DNA of 64,000 nucleotides from Streptomyces sp. 135 (GTDB taxonomy: Bacteria; Actinomycetota; Actinomycetes; Streptomycetales; Streptomycetaceae): assembly GCF_020026305.1 (NCBI RefSeq), contig NZ_CP075691.1:6882001-6946000 (forward strand), read 5' to 3'. Position 1 is the first letter of the stretch; each line of letters starts with the position of its first letter. Under the pieces are notes generated by a model that was not told the origin of the DNA, made no database searches, and was given only the letters and a program-made list of their open reading frames with translations. Below are positions 51,663-59,912 of this stretch, one piece after another. Both the position numbers and the translations under genes were made by a program.

Positions 51663-52591
51663 GCGGGCACCCGAGGACGACATCGTTCCCGGGGGCGACG
51701 GCTCCCGGCGGCTGGGCCTGGTCGCCCGGCGTCGCGATCGCTTCTGCTCCAGGTGGCGGTCTGGTTGCCTCCGCTCGTGGCGGGGGTGGTCATCGGCTGG
51801 CCGGTGGTCCGTTCGGTACGGCTGCGGGTGCTGTCGGGTCCTGCCCGCCCGTCGGTTCCGCCCCCGGCGGCTGGCCCCGGTCGCCCGGCGTCGCGGTTGC
51901 TTCCGCGTCGGGTGGTGGCCCGGTTGCCTCCGCTCTCGGCCGCGGCCTCCGCCCGGCCGGATTCGCGGTCGGCGGTGACGGGCCCTGGCTGGTCGGGGGG
52001 CCCGTTGCGCGGGGGGCGGCCTCGCGTCGTGGCCTGCCTGCGGCTGTTCTCTTCGATCGGGACGGGACGCTCGTCGTGGACGTGCCCTACAACGGCGATC
52101 CCGCCCGGGTGCGGCTCATGCCGACCGCGCGGGACGCCGTCGACGCCGCCCGGGCGGCGGGGCTGCCGGTCGGGGTCGTGAGCAATCAATCGGGCGTCGC
52201 CCGGGGCCTGCTGAGCCGGGGTCAGGTCGAGGCGGTGCGGCGGCGTGTGGAGGAACTCCTCGGCCCGTTCCAGGTCTGGGCCGTCTGCCCGCACGGCCCG
52301 GACGACGGCTGCCGGTGCCGGAAACCGGCGCCCGGCCTGGTCATCGCCGCCTGCGAGCGGCTCGGCGTCCCGGCCGCGCGGACCGCCGTCATCGGCGACA
52401 TCGGGGCCGACATGACGGCCGCCCGCGCCGCCGGGGCCCGCGGCGTCCTCGTCCCCACCCCCGTCACGCGCCCCGAGGAGATCGAGGCCGCCGACACCGT
52501 GGCCCCCGACCTGCTCACCGCCGTACGCCTGGCGCTCGGCGCCGATCCCGGCGGCGCGTGCCGCCGCCCGCTGGAGGTGGAGGAGCGATGA
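51659..52591 (+). CDS. gmhB: HAD phosphatase, GmhB-like (heptose bisphosphate 7-phosphatase), with Gly-rich N-terminal extension
   Basis: A 310-residue protein. Residues about 130-310 form the HAD core: LFDRDGTLVVDVPY, VVSNQSGVARGLLSR, the zinc site CPHGPDDGCRCRKPAPG and the last motif VIGDIGADMTAAR. GmhB removes the 7-phosphate of D-glycero-manno-heptose 1,7-bisphosphate. Residues 1-125 are a Gly/Ala/Pro-rich extension with a 53-residue internal duplication (APGGWAWSPGVAIAS and APGGWPRSPGVAVAS). ATG 51659 overlaps the GT2 stop. An internal GTG at the core is a possible real start. Confidence 0.8.
   Translation: MSGHPRTTSFPGATAPGGWAWSPGVAIASAPGGGLVASARGGGGHRLAGGPFGTAAGAVGSCPPVGSAPGGWPRSPGVAVASASGGGPVASALGRGLRPAGFAVGGDGPWLVGGPVARGAASRRGLPAAVLFDRDGTLVVDVPYNGDPARVRLMPTARDAVDAARAAGLPVGVVSNQSGVARGLLSRGQVEAVRRRVEELLGPFQVWAVCPHGPDDGCRCRKPAPGLVIAACERLGVPAARTAVIGDIGADMTAARAAGARGVLVPTPVTRPEEIEAADTVAPDLLTAVRLALGADPGGACRRPLEVEER
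51704..52021 (+). repeat. 159-bp direct repeat inside gmhB
   Basis: CCCGGCGGCTGGGC at 51704 and CCCGGCGGCTGGCC at 51863 start two about 159-bp units that stay similar over most of their length (TCGCCCGGCGTCGCG, GGTTGCCTCCGCTC). The spacing is a multiple of three, so the duplication maintains the gmhB frame and adds 53 codons of Gly/Ala-rich sequence. Confidence 0.75.
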
Positions 52592-53709
52592 CCGCGTTCC
52601 GAAAGCCGCGCAGCCTCGTCGTACGCATGGACAGCGCGGGCGACGTGCTGCTCGCCGGACCCGCCGTGCGCGCCGTCGCGGCCGGTTCCTCCTACACCGC
52701 GCTGCTGTGCGGTCCGCAGGGCGCGGAGGCGGGCAGGCTCCTGCCCGAGGTCGACGACGTCCTCGTGTACGACGCCCCGTGGGTGGGACTCGAACCGGCG
52801 CCCGTGTCGCACGCGGCGACACAGCAACTGCTGACACAGGTGACGGAGGGCCGGTTCGACCGGGCCTTGGTGCTGGTCTCCTACCACCAGAGCCCGCTGC
52901 CCGCCGCCCTGCTGCTGAAGCTCGCCGGCGTCGGCTGGACCGCCGCCGACAGCGAGGACTACCCGGGCACCCTCCTCGACCTGCGCCACCAGCGGCTGCC
53001 CCACCGCCACGAGGCCGTGGCCGCCCTCGACCTCGCCGAGGCCTGCGGCTTCGCGCTGCCGCCCGGCGACGACGGGGCGCTGCGCGTGGAGGCGACACCG
53101 GACACCCTGCCCCTGACCGGCGGCAAACCGTACGTGGTGCTCCACCCCGGCGCCGCCGTCCCCGCACGCGCCTGGAGCCCCGAGCGTGCCGAGCGCGCCG
53201 CGGCGGCCCTCAGCGAAGCCGGTCACCGGGTCGTGGTCACCGGCGGCCCCGACGAGCGGGACCTGACCGCGAAGGTCGCCGGGCGGCACGCCCTGGACCT
53301 CGGCGGGGCCACCGACCTGCGGCGCCTGGCCGGAGTCATGGCCCGGGCGCGGGTGGTGGTGGCCGGCAACACCGGGCCCACGCATCTCGCCGCCGCCGTG
53401 GGCACACCCGTCGTCTGCCTGTTCGCGCCGGTGGTGCCGGCCGAGCGCTGGGCGCCGTACGGCGTGCCGCACGTCCTCCTGGGGGACCAGCACGCGGCGT
53501 GCGCGGACACCCGGGCACGCGAGTGTCCGCTGCCGGGCCATCCCTGCCTCGACGGAGTCGACGACGCCGAGGTGCTCGCCGCCGTGGCAAGGCTCACCGA
53601 CCGCGCGCCCGGCCCGGCGGGCCGCACCCGGCCGGCGACACCCACCGGTCCGATGACCGCGCCGGGCCGCACGCCCGGGACGGAACGGGAACGAGGAGCA
53701 AGCGTATGA
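52588..53709 (+). CDS. Glycosyltransferase family 9 (heptosyltransferase-like)
   Basis: A 373-residue GT-B enzyme resembling ADP-heptose:LPS heptosyltransferases: SLVVRMDSAGDVLLAGPAVR at the N-terminus, YVVLHPGAAVPARAWSPER, VVTGGPDERD and VVAGNTGPTHLAAAVGTPVV. It presumably transfers heptose from ADP-heptose made by GmhA/GmhB/HldE. GGAGGTGGAGGAG precedes ATG 52588, which overlaps the gmhB stop by four bases. Its end overlaps the next gene likewise. A paralogue lies at 63548. Confidence 0.88.
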   Translation: MTAFRKPRSLVVRMDSAGDVLLAGPAVRAVAAGSSYTALLCGPQGAEAGRLLPEVDDVLVYDAPWVGLEPAPVSHAATQQLLTQVTEGRFDRALVLVSYHQSPLPAALLLKLAGVGWTAADSEDYPGTLLDLRHQRLPHRHEAVAALDLAEACGFALPPGDDGALRVEATPDTLPLTGGKPYVVLHPGAAVPARAWSPERAERAAAALSEAGHRVVVTGGPDERDLTAKVAGRHALDLGGATDLRRLAGVMARARVVVAGNTGPTHLAAAVGTPVVCLFAPVVPAERWAPYGVPHVLLGDQHAACADTRARECPLPGHPCLDGVDDAEVLAAVARLTDRAPGPAGRTRPATPTGPMTAPGRTPGTERERGASV

Positions 53710-54671
53710 ACATCCTGTTGTGGCACGTGCACGGCTCCTGGACGACCGCGTTCGTCCAGGGCCCACACACCTACCTCGTTCCCGTCACCCCGGACCGCGG
53801 CCCCGACGGCCTCGGCCGGGCCCGGACGTTCTCCTGGCCCGCGTCGGTGCGGGAGCTGACCCCGGAGCAGCTGCGGGAGACCGAGGTGGACCTCGTCGTC
53901 CTCCAGCGCCCCCACGAACTGGAGCTGGCCGAACGCTGGCTCGGCGGGCGCCGCCCCGGGCGGGACCTGCCCGCCGTGTACCTGGAGCACAACGCGCCGG
54001 ACGGCGACGTCCCCGACACCCGGCACCCGTGCAAGGACCGCGACGACCTGACGCTGGTGCACGTCACCCACTTCAACCGGCTGTTCTGGGACTGCGGCAG
54101 CACCCGCGCCGAGGTGGTCGAGCACGGCATCGTCGACCCCGGCCACCGGTACACCGGACGCCTCGCCCGCGCCGCCGTCGTCGTCAACGAACCCGTGCGG
54201 CGCGGCCGTTACACCGGCACGGACCTGCTCCCCGCCCTGAGCGAGGCGGCCCCGCTGGACGTCTTCGGCATGCGTACCGAAGGGCTCGCCGCGCACCTCG
54301 GGCTGCCCGAGGACCGGTGCCGCTCGGCCGACCTGCCGCAGAGCGAGCTGCACGGCGCGCTCGCGGAACGGCGCCTGTACCTGCACCCGGTGCGCTGGAC
54401 CTCCCTCGGCCTCTCCCTCCTCGAAGCCATGCATCTGGGCATGCCCGTCGTGGCGCTCGCCACCACGGAGGCGGTCGAGGCCGTCCCGCCCGGCGCGGGC
54501 ACCCTGTCCACCCGGCCCGAGGTCCTGGCGCGGGCCGCCCGGCGCTATCTGGAGGAACCGGAGGCCGCGGCCGAGGACGGGGCCCGCGCCCGCCAGGCCG
54601 CTCTCGAACGGTACGGACTCAAGCGCTTCCTCCACGACTGGGAGCGCGTGATGACGGAGGCGTGCTCATGA
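53706..54671 (+). CDS. Glycosyltransferase, GT4-like
   Basis: A 321-residue GT-B type enzyme. The N-terminus (MNILLWHVHGSWTTAFVQG) is typical, the middle is short, and the C-terminal donor half shows LYLHPVRWTSLGLSLLEAMHLGMPVVALATTEAVEAVP, read in two parts as a family GT4-type E-x7-E motif. The acceptor and donor are unknown. ATG 53706 overlaps the GT9 stop (ATGA) and its own stop overlaps the next GT. Confidence 0.83.
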   Translation: MNILLWHVHGSWTTAFVQGPHTYLVPVTPDRGPDGLGRARTFSWPASVRELTPEQLRETEVDLVVLQRPHELELAERWLGGRRPGRDLPAVYLEHNAPDGDVPDTRHPCKDRDDLTLVHVTHFNRLFWDCGSTRAEVVEHGIVDPGHRYTGRLARAAVVVNEPVRRGRYTGTDLLPALSEAAPLDVFGMRTEGLAAHLGLPEDRCRSADLPQSELHGALAERRLYLHPVRWTSLGLSLLEAMHLGMPVVALATTEAVEAVPPGAGTLSTRPEVLARAARRYLEEPEAAAEDGARARQAALERYGLKRFLHDWERVMTEACS

Positions 54672-55978
54672 CCTCATCCCTCGGCCCCTTCGATCCCGGC
54701 GCCAACGGCACCCCCGCTCGCCCCGGGACCTTCAGCGCCGGACCCGTCATTCCCGGGCGGCTGTCCATCGCCCTCGTCTCCGAGCACGCGAGCCCCCTCG
54801 CCGCGCTCGGCGGCGTCGACGCGGGCGGACAGAACGTGCACGTCGCCTGCCTCGCGGGCGCGCTCGCCGACCGCGGCCACCGCGTCACCGTCTACACCCG
54901 CCGCGACGCGCGCGACCTCCCCGAACGGGTCCCGCTGCGCGACGGCGTGGAGGTGCACCACGTGCCCGCGGGCCCGCCCGAACAGATCCCCAAGGACGAA
55001 CTGCTGCCCCACATGGGCGCCTTCGGCCGCTACCTGGCCCGCGCCTGGCGCGGCCGCCCGCCCGACCTGGTGCACTCGCACTTCTGGATGTCGGGGCTCG
55101 CCTCCCTGTGGGCCACGCGTGAACTGGGGCTGCCCCTCCTGCACACGTATCACGCGCTCGGCACCGTGAAGCGGCGCCACCAGCAGCTCGCCGACCCCAG
55201 CCCGCCGCAGCGGATCGCCCTGGAGACGGAGGTGGGGTTCGGCTGCGACCGGGTCATCGCCACGTGCCGGGACGAGGTCGTCGAGCTCGGCAGGATGGGC
55301 ATCCCCGCCACCAAGGCGGGCATCGTGCCGTGCGGTGTCGACACCGAGCTGTTCACGCCGCGCGGGCCGGTCGCCGAGCGCGGCACCGAGCGGTACCAAC
55401 TGCTCCAGCTGGGCCGCCTCGTCCCGCGCAAGGGCGCCGCGGTCTCCATCGCCGCGCTCGCCCTGCTGCCGGAGACGGAGCTGGTCGTGGTCGGCGGCCC
55501 CTCTGCGGACCGGCTCGACCAGGACCCGGAGGTCAAGCGGCTGCGCGCGCTCGCCAGAAAGGCGGGCGTCGCCGACCGGGTCCGCTTCACCGGCGGCGTG
55601 CCGAGCACCGACGTGCCGCCGTTGCTGCGCGCGGCCGACGTGGTGCTGTGTCCCGCGGACTACGAGCCGTTCGGCATCGTCCCGCTGGAGGCCATGGCGT
55701 GCGGCAGGCCCGTCGTCGCCAGCGCGGTCGGCGGCCAGCTGGACACGGTCGCCGATCCGGCCACCGGCCGCCTGGTGCCGCCCCGCGACCCCGAGGCCCT
55801 CGCCGCCGCCGTCGCCGAACTCCTCGCCGACCCCGCGGCACGCGAGGCGTGCGGCGAGGCGGGCCGCCGCCGGACCCTGCGCCGGTTCGGCTGGGGACGG
55901 GTCGCGGCGGCCACCGAGGCGGCGTACTGCGACGTCCTGGACACGCAGTACGTCGCGACGGGCGCGGGGGTGGTATGA
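54668..55978 (+). CDS. Glycosyltransferase family 4
   Basis: A 436-residue retaining glycosyltransferase. The acceptor half has GGVDAGGQNVHVACLAGALA and the MGAFGRYLARAWRGRPPDLV and HSHFWMSGLASL segments. The donor half has LGRLVPRKGAAVSIAALAL and the E-x7-E motif DYEPFGIVPLEAMACGRPVV. It resembles sucrose-phosphate synthase/MshA-like GT4 enzymes. ATG 54668 overlaps the previous gene (ATGA), and the stop overlaps the following repeat ORF. Confidence 0.9.
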   Translation: MTSSLGPFDPGANGTPARPGTFSAGPVIPGRLSIALVSEHASPLAALGGVDAGGQNVHVACLAGALADRGHRVTVYTRRDARDLPERVPLRDGVEVHHVPAGPPEQIPKDELLPHMGAFGRYLARAWRGRPPDLVHSHFWMSGLASLWATRELGLPLLHTYHALGTVKRRHQQLADPSPPQRIALETEVGFGCDRVIATCRDEVVELGRMGIPATKAGIVPCGVDTELFTPRGPVAERGTERYQLLQLGRLVPRKGAAVSIAALALLPETELVVVGGPSADRLDQDPEVKRLRALARKAGVADRVRFTGGVPSTDVPPLLRAADVVLCPADYEPFGIVPLEAMACGRPVVASAVGGQLDTVADPATGRLVPPRDPEALAAAVAELLADPAAREACGEAGRRRTLRRFGWGRVAAATEAAYCDVLDTQYVATGAGVV

Positions 55979-56673
55979 CCCCGCCCCCCGCCCGCACCAC
56001 CGCGCCGAGCGTCCTGCCGCCGCCACCCCGAGGAGGCCGGGTTCATGGGCCCGGCCGTCGTAGCTGCGTGGGTGGCCGGCGGCCCGGTCCCTGTGCTCTG
56101 CCGCTCGGGGGCGGTCTTGGCGCCTTCGGGCGGGGCGCGGCTCCACGGGGCCTCGGGGAGCCCCGCGTGCCGGTGGCACGGGCGGCGTGCTTCGCCGTTC
56201 CCGGGCGGGCCCCGGCGCCTCCGGCGTCCGCCAGGGTGACACGGGGCACCACCGGGTCTCGGGGAGCCCCGTGTGCCCACGGTCCGCGTCGCGTGCTCTG
56301 CCGTTCCGGGGCAGCCTCGGTGCCTTGGGCGTCCGTCCGCACCACGTGGCCTCGGAGGGCCCCGCGCGCCGGTGGTTCGGGCCGCGTGCTCTGCCGTTCC
56401 GGGGCAGCCTCGGTGCCTCGGGGCCTCCGCCAGGCCGACGTGGGGCGCCACGGCGCCGTGGTGGGCCCCATATGCCGCCGGTCCAGGTCGCATGCCCTGC
56501 CACTCCCGGGCGGCCTCGGCCGCGCCTCCGGCCTCCGCCACGCCGATTCGGAGCCCCCCGCACCCCCGGAGGACCCGGCCCCCGTTCCCGACCGACCGCG
56601 GAAGCACCGACAGCTGAAGGAGGTGCGGGCCCGTCGCTGTCCCCAGGGACGCGCGGCGGCCCGATCAGCATGA
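55975..56673 (+). CDS. Repeat-derived Arg/Gly/Pro-rich ORF between GT4 and gmhA
   Basis: ATG 55975 overlaps the GT4 stop (ATGA), and the TGA at 56671 overlaps the gmhA ATG (ATGA). The 232-residue product is largely RVLCRSGAASVP-type repeats and shows no known domain, signal peptide or helix. The DNA is a decaying tandem array of five about 100-bp units. The two exact overlaps argue it is read by coupled ribosomes, but composition may equally mean that repeats expanded in a former short spacer. Translation is unproven. Confidence 0.45.
   Translation: MTPPPARTTAPSVLPPPPRGGRVHGPGRRSCVGGRRPGPCALPLGGGLGAFGRGAAPRGLGEPRVPVARAACFAVPGRAPAPPASARVTRGTTGSRGAPCAHGPRRVLCRSGAASVPWASVRTTWPRRAPRAGGSGRVLCRSGAASVPRGLRQADVGRHGAVVGPICRRSRSHALPLPGGLGRASGLRHADSEPPAPPEDPAPVPDRPRKHRQLKEVRARRCPQGRAAARSA
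56040..56570 (+). repeat. Minisatellite of about 100-bp units in the glycan operon
   Basis: The anchor CGTGCTCTGCCGTTCC (or close variants) recurs at about 56092, 56186, 56292, 56385 and 56489, spacings of 94, 106, 93 and 104 bp. Each unit also carries GCAGCCTCGGTGCCT- and GTCCGCCAGG-like parts. Units diverge most at the ends of the array. Confidence 0.8.
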
Positions 56674-57326
56674 ATGAATCCCCTGCACTCGATGCCGCGC
56701 ATCTGCACTGCCGGTCACTGGAGCACGCGCTTCGCCGACTGCGCCGGGACAGCCTCGGCCGGATCACGGAGTGGGGTGGCCGGCTCGCCGCCGCGCTGCC
56801 CACCGGCAGCCGCCTGCTGGCCGCGGGCAACGGCGGCAGCGCCGCCCAGGCCCAGCACCTGACCGCGGAACTCGTGGGCCGCTACCGGCAGGAGCGGCCT
56901 GCGTACTCGGCCATCTCCCTGCACGCGGAGACCTCCAGCATGACCGCCATCGGCAACGACTACGGCTTCGACCACGTGTTCGCCCGTCAGGTCTCCGCGC
57001 ACGGCCGGCCCGGCGACATCCTCATCCTGCTGTCCACCTCGGGCCGCAGCGCCAACCTCATCACCGCCGCCGTGGCGGGCCGGAAGGCGGGGCTGCGCGT
57101 CTGGGCGCTCACCGGCCCCGGCCCCAACCCGCTCGGTGAAGCCGCCGACGAACGGCTCTACGTCGACGGCGAGACCACGGCGACCGTCCAGGAGGCCCAC
57201 CTCGTCGCCGTCCACCTGCTCTGCGAGGCCTTCGACGCGGCGCTCACCGAGCGACCCGCCACCGTCACCACCACCATCCGCACCGCGCCGCCCACCGCGG
57301 TCCCCGTCAACGGGAGGACACCGTGA
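56670..57326 (+). CDS. gmhA: Sedoheptulose 7-phosphate isomerase (GmhA-like, SIS domain)
   Basis: A 218-residue SIS-domain protein. GNGGSAAQAQHLTAELVGRY, AIGNDYGFDHVF and LSTSGRSANLITAAV match the GmhA core that makes D-glycero-D-manno-heptose 7-phosphate from sedoheptulose 7-phosphate. ATG 56670 overlaps the stop of the repeat ORF. A strong GAAGGAGGTG lies too far upstream (56617), so coupling is likely. HldE follows with a GTGA overlap. Confidence 0.9.
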   Translation: MNESPALDAAHLHCRSLEHALRRLRRDSLGRITEWGGRLAAALPTGSRLLAAGNGGSAAQAQHLTAELVGRYRQERPAYSAISLHAETSSMTAIGNDYGFDHVFARQVSAHGRPGDILILLSTSGRSANLITAAVAGRKAGLRVWALTGPGPNPLGEAADERLYVDGETTATVQEAHLVAVHLLCEAFDAALTERPATVTTTIRTAPPTAVPVNGRTP

Positions 57327-58711
57327 CCGGACCGAAGCCGCTCGTCGTCGTCGGGGACGTCCTGCTCGACGAGGACATCGAAGGGGTCGCCACCCGACTC
57401 TCCCCGGACGCCCCCGCCCCGGTCGTCGACGTGACCGCCGACCGCCGCCACCCCGGCGGCGCGGGGCTCGCCGCGGCGCTCGCGGCCCGCGGCGGCCGCG
57501 AGGTGATCCTCGTGACCGCGCTCGGCGACGACCCCGCGAGCGAAGCCGTCCGCCGCGAACTGAAGGGGCGCGTACGGCTGGTGGAGCTGCCGCTGGACGG
57601 CACCCTGCCGGTGAAGACCCGCGTCATGGCGTCCGGCCGCCCCCTGGTGCGCATCGACCGCGGCGGCGGCACACCGGGCGAGCCCGACGCCGCCGTACGC
57701 GACGCACTGGCCCAGGCCCACGCCGTGCTCGTCGCCGACTACGGACGCCACACGGCGAGCGCCGTACGGGATCACCTGGCGGCCGTCACCCCGCGCATCC
57801 CCCTGGTCTGGGACCCGCACCCCAAGGGCGACGCCCCCGTCCCCGGCACCCGCCTCGTCACCCCCAACGCGGCGGAGACCCGCCTCCTGTGCCCGGGTGA
57901 CGGCGAGACCTTGCGTTCGTACGCCGAGCGGGGCACAGAGCTCGCCGACCGCTGGCGGGCCGCCGGCGTCGCCGTGACCCTGGGCGAGCGCGGCGTCCTG
58001 CTGACCAGACCCGGCTCCGGTACGCCGATGCTCATACCGTCGCCCTACCACGCCACCGGCGACCCCTGCGGCGCGGGGGACTGCTTCGCCGCCACGACGG
58101 CCGCGGCGCTCGCGGACGGCTCGCTCCCGGAGGAGGCGCTCCAGCGGGCGGTGGCGGAGGCCGCCGCGTTCGTGTCGGCGGGCGGCGCCACGAACCCGGC
58201 CCTGTGGCGGACGATGCCCGCCTCGGGTCCGCGGGAGACACCGGGCACCGACGCGTTCGCCGTCGCGGAGCGGGTGCGGGCGCGCGGCGGCACGGTGGTG
58301 GCGACCGGCGGCTGCTTCGACCTGCTGCACGCCGGCCACGTCGGCCTCCTGGAGAGCGCCCGGCGCATCGGCGACTGCCTGATCGTGTGCCTCAACTCCG
58401 ACGCGTCCCTGACCCGCCGCAAGGGCCCCGGCCGCCCCCTCAACCAACAGGCGGACCGCGTACGGGTCCTGGAGGCGCTCGGCAGCGTCGACGCCGTCGC
58501 CGTCTTCGAGGAGGACACTCCGCAGGAGCTGCTGAACAGGCTGCGGCCCGACGTGTGGGTCAAGGGCGGCGACTACTCCGTCCAGGATCTGCCCGAGGCG
58601 CAGGCGCTGCACGCGTGGGGCGGCCAGGCGGTCGTCCTGCCGTACCTCGACGGCCGCTCCACCACCCTGCTGGCCCGCCGGGCCGCCGCGGCGGCGGGAA
58701 CCCGGCCGTGA
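57323..58711 (+). CDS. hldE: Bifunctional heptose 7-phosphate kinase / heptose 1-phosphate nucleotidyltransferase (HldE-like)
   Basis: A 462-residue two-domain enzyme. The N-terminal PfkB-family kinase (about 1-300) has GDVLLDEDIEG and the catalytic GDPCGAGDCFAATTAAALA. The C-terminal nucleotidyltransferase (about 325-455) has GGCFDLLHAGHVGLLESAR with the HxGH motif, VCLNSDASL, and PDVWVKGGDYSV. Together they phosphorylate and then nucleotidylate heptose. GGGAGGA precedes GTG 57323. GTGA overlap with gmhA. Confidence 0.93.
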   Translation: MTGPKPLVVVGDVLLDEDIEGVATRLSPDAPAPVVDVTADRRHPGGAGLAAALAARGGREVILVTALGDDPASEAVRRELKGRVRLVELPLDGTLPVKTRVMASGRPLVRIDRGGGTPGEPDAAVRDALAQAHAVLVADYGRHTASAVRDHLAAVTPRIPLVWDPHPKGDAPVPGTRLVTPNAAETRLLCPGDGETLRSYAERGTELADRWRAAGVAVTLGERGVLLTRPGSGTPMLIPSPYHATGDPCGAGDCFAATTAAALADGSLPEEALQRAVAEAAAFVSAGGATNPALWRTMPASGPRETPGTDAFAVAERVRARGGTVVATGGCFDLLHAGHVGLLESARRIGDCLIVCLNSDASLTRRKGPGRPLNQQADRVRVLEALGSVDAVAVFEEDTPQELLNRLRPDVWVKGGDYSVQDLPEAQALHAWGGQAVVLPYLDGRSTTLLARRAAAAAGTRP

Positions 58712-59694
58712 GCGACCGCCCCCGAGTACTGGTGCTGCGGGCGCTCGGCCTCGGCGACCTGCTGACCGCCGTACCCGCGCTGCGCGCCCTGCGGAGCCGG
58801 CTGCCGGACCACGAGATCGTGCTGGCGGCGCCCGAACGGCTGGCCGCGCCCGCCGCCGCGACCGGCCTGGTGGACCGGTTGCTGCCCGTCTCGGCGCCCG
58901 GCCGCGCGGTGCCGGGCACCCTGCCGTGGCCGGGACCGCCGCCGGACCTCGCCGTGGACCTGCACGGCAACGGCCCCCCGAGTCACCTGCTCCTCCAGCG
59001 GCTGCGCCCCGGGCGCCTCATGGCGTACGCGCATCCGGGCACCCCCGACATCGAAGGCCCCGCCTGGCGGGACGAGGAGCACGAGCGGGAGCGGTGGTGC
59101 CGCCTGCTCTCCTGGTACGGCGTCCCGGCGGACCCCGCGGACCTGGGCATCCCCGTGCCGGACACGCCCTCCCCGGCGCCCGGCGCGGTCGTCGTGCATC
59201 CCGGAGCCGACGCCGGGGCCAGGCGCTGGCCCCCGGAGCGGTTCGCCGCCGTGGCGCGGGAGCTGGCCGGGGGCGGGCAGCAGGTCGTCGTGACGGCGGG
59301 GGCGGGGGAGGAGGGCACCGCGCGCTTCGTGGCGGCGGAGGCCGGGCTGCCGGCGAGTGCCGTGCTGGGCGGCGCGGAGGACGTGCCGTTCGACCGGCTG
59401 GCGGCGCTGGTGGCGTACGCGCGGTGCGTGATCGTGGGGGATACGGGGCTCGCCCACCTGGCGTCGGCGCTCGGGACTCCGTCGGTCGTGCTGTTCGGTC
59501 CTGTCGCACCGCGGCTCTGGGGTCCGCCGACGGATCCGCGGCACCGGGTGCTGTGGCATCCCGATGGCGATGGGGGGAGGGTGCGTCCCGGCAACGCGCA
59601 TGGGCTCCGCCCGGATCAGCGGTTGTTGCGGATCACGGTGGCGGAGGTACTGGAGGCCGTAGGGGAGCTACCGGCCCCGGCCCCGACAGCCTGA
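58708..59694 (+). CDS. Glycosyltransferase family 9 (heptosyltransferase-like), second copy
   Basis: A 328-residue GT9 protein: VLVLRALGLGDLLTAVPALR, DLAVDLHGNGPPSHLLLQRL, VVVHPGADAGARRWPPERFA, VVVTAGAGEEGTA and VIVGDTGLAHLASALGTPSV. GTG 58708 overlaps the hldE stop by four bases. It is the last gene of the operon that begins with the GT2 gene, before a long inverted repeat. Confidence 0.9.
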   Translation: MSDRPRVLVLRALGLGDLLTAVPALRALRSRLPDHEIVLAAPERLAAPAAATGLVDRLLPVSAPGRAVPGTLPWPGPPPDLAVDLHGNGPPSHLLLQRLRPGRLMAYAHPGTPDIEGPAWRDEEHERERWCRLLSWYGVPADPADLGIPVPDTPSPAPGAVVVHPGADAGARRWPPERFAAVARELAGGGQQVVVTAGAGEEGTARFVAAEAGLPASAVLGGAEDVPFDRLAALVAYARCVIVGDTGLAHLASALGTPSVVLFGPVAPRLWGPPTDPRHRVLWHPDGDGGRVRPGNAHGLRPDQRLLRITVAEVLEAVGELPAPAPTA

Positions 59695-59736
59695 CGCCCC
59701 GCCGGGCGCCGCCGCGTCTGCCGGTCGGGGCGTGGT

Positions 59737-59857
59737 TTGCGGGTGCGGGTATGTCTGTGGCTGGTCGCGCAGTTCCCCGCGCCCCTGACGGGGCGTCGGC
59801 ATCGCCCCCTTCAGGGGCGCGGGGAACCGCGCGAGCAACCACGACGCACCCGCAGTC
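59737..59857. terminator. Long inverted repeat between convergent genes
   Basis: The left arm ends CGCGCAGTTCCCCGCGCCCC (ending near 59788) and the right arm begins GGGGCGCGGGGAACCGCGCG (from 59814). The outer parts (GCGGGTGCGGG... and ...GCACCCGC) also pair, for about 45-50 bp per arm with mismatches. This sequence type is common between converging Streptomyces genes and acts as a strong bidirectional terminator. Confidence 0.85.
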
Positions 59858-59912
59858 CAGACCCCCACCCCGCAGACGCGACCGCGCAAGGACCGCCGAA
59901 CCCCCGGAGGGA

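Noticed and set aside
50057-53167. 1036-codon minus-strand frame across the glycan genes
   Set aside because: It crosses several good plus-strand genes coupled by ATGA and is of low complexity.
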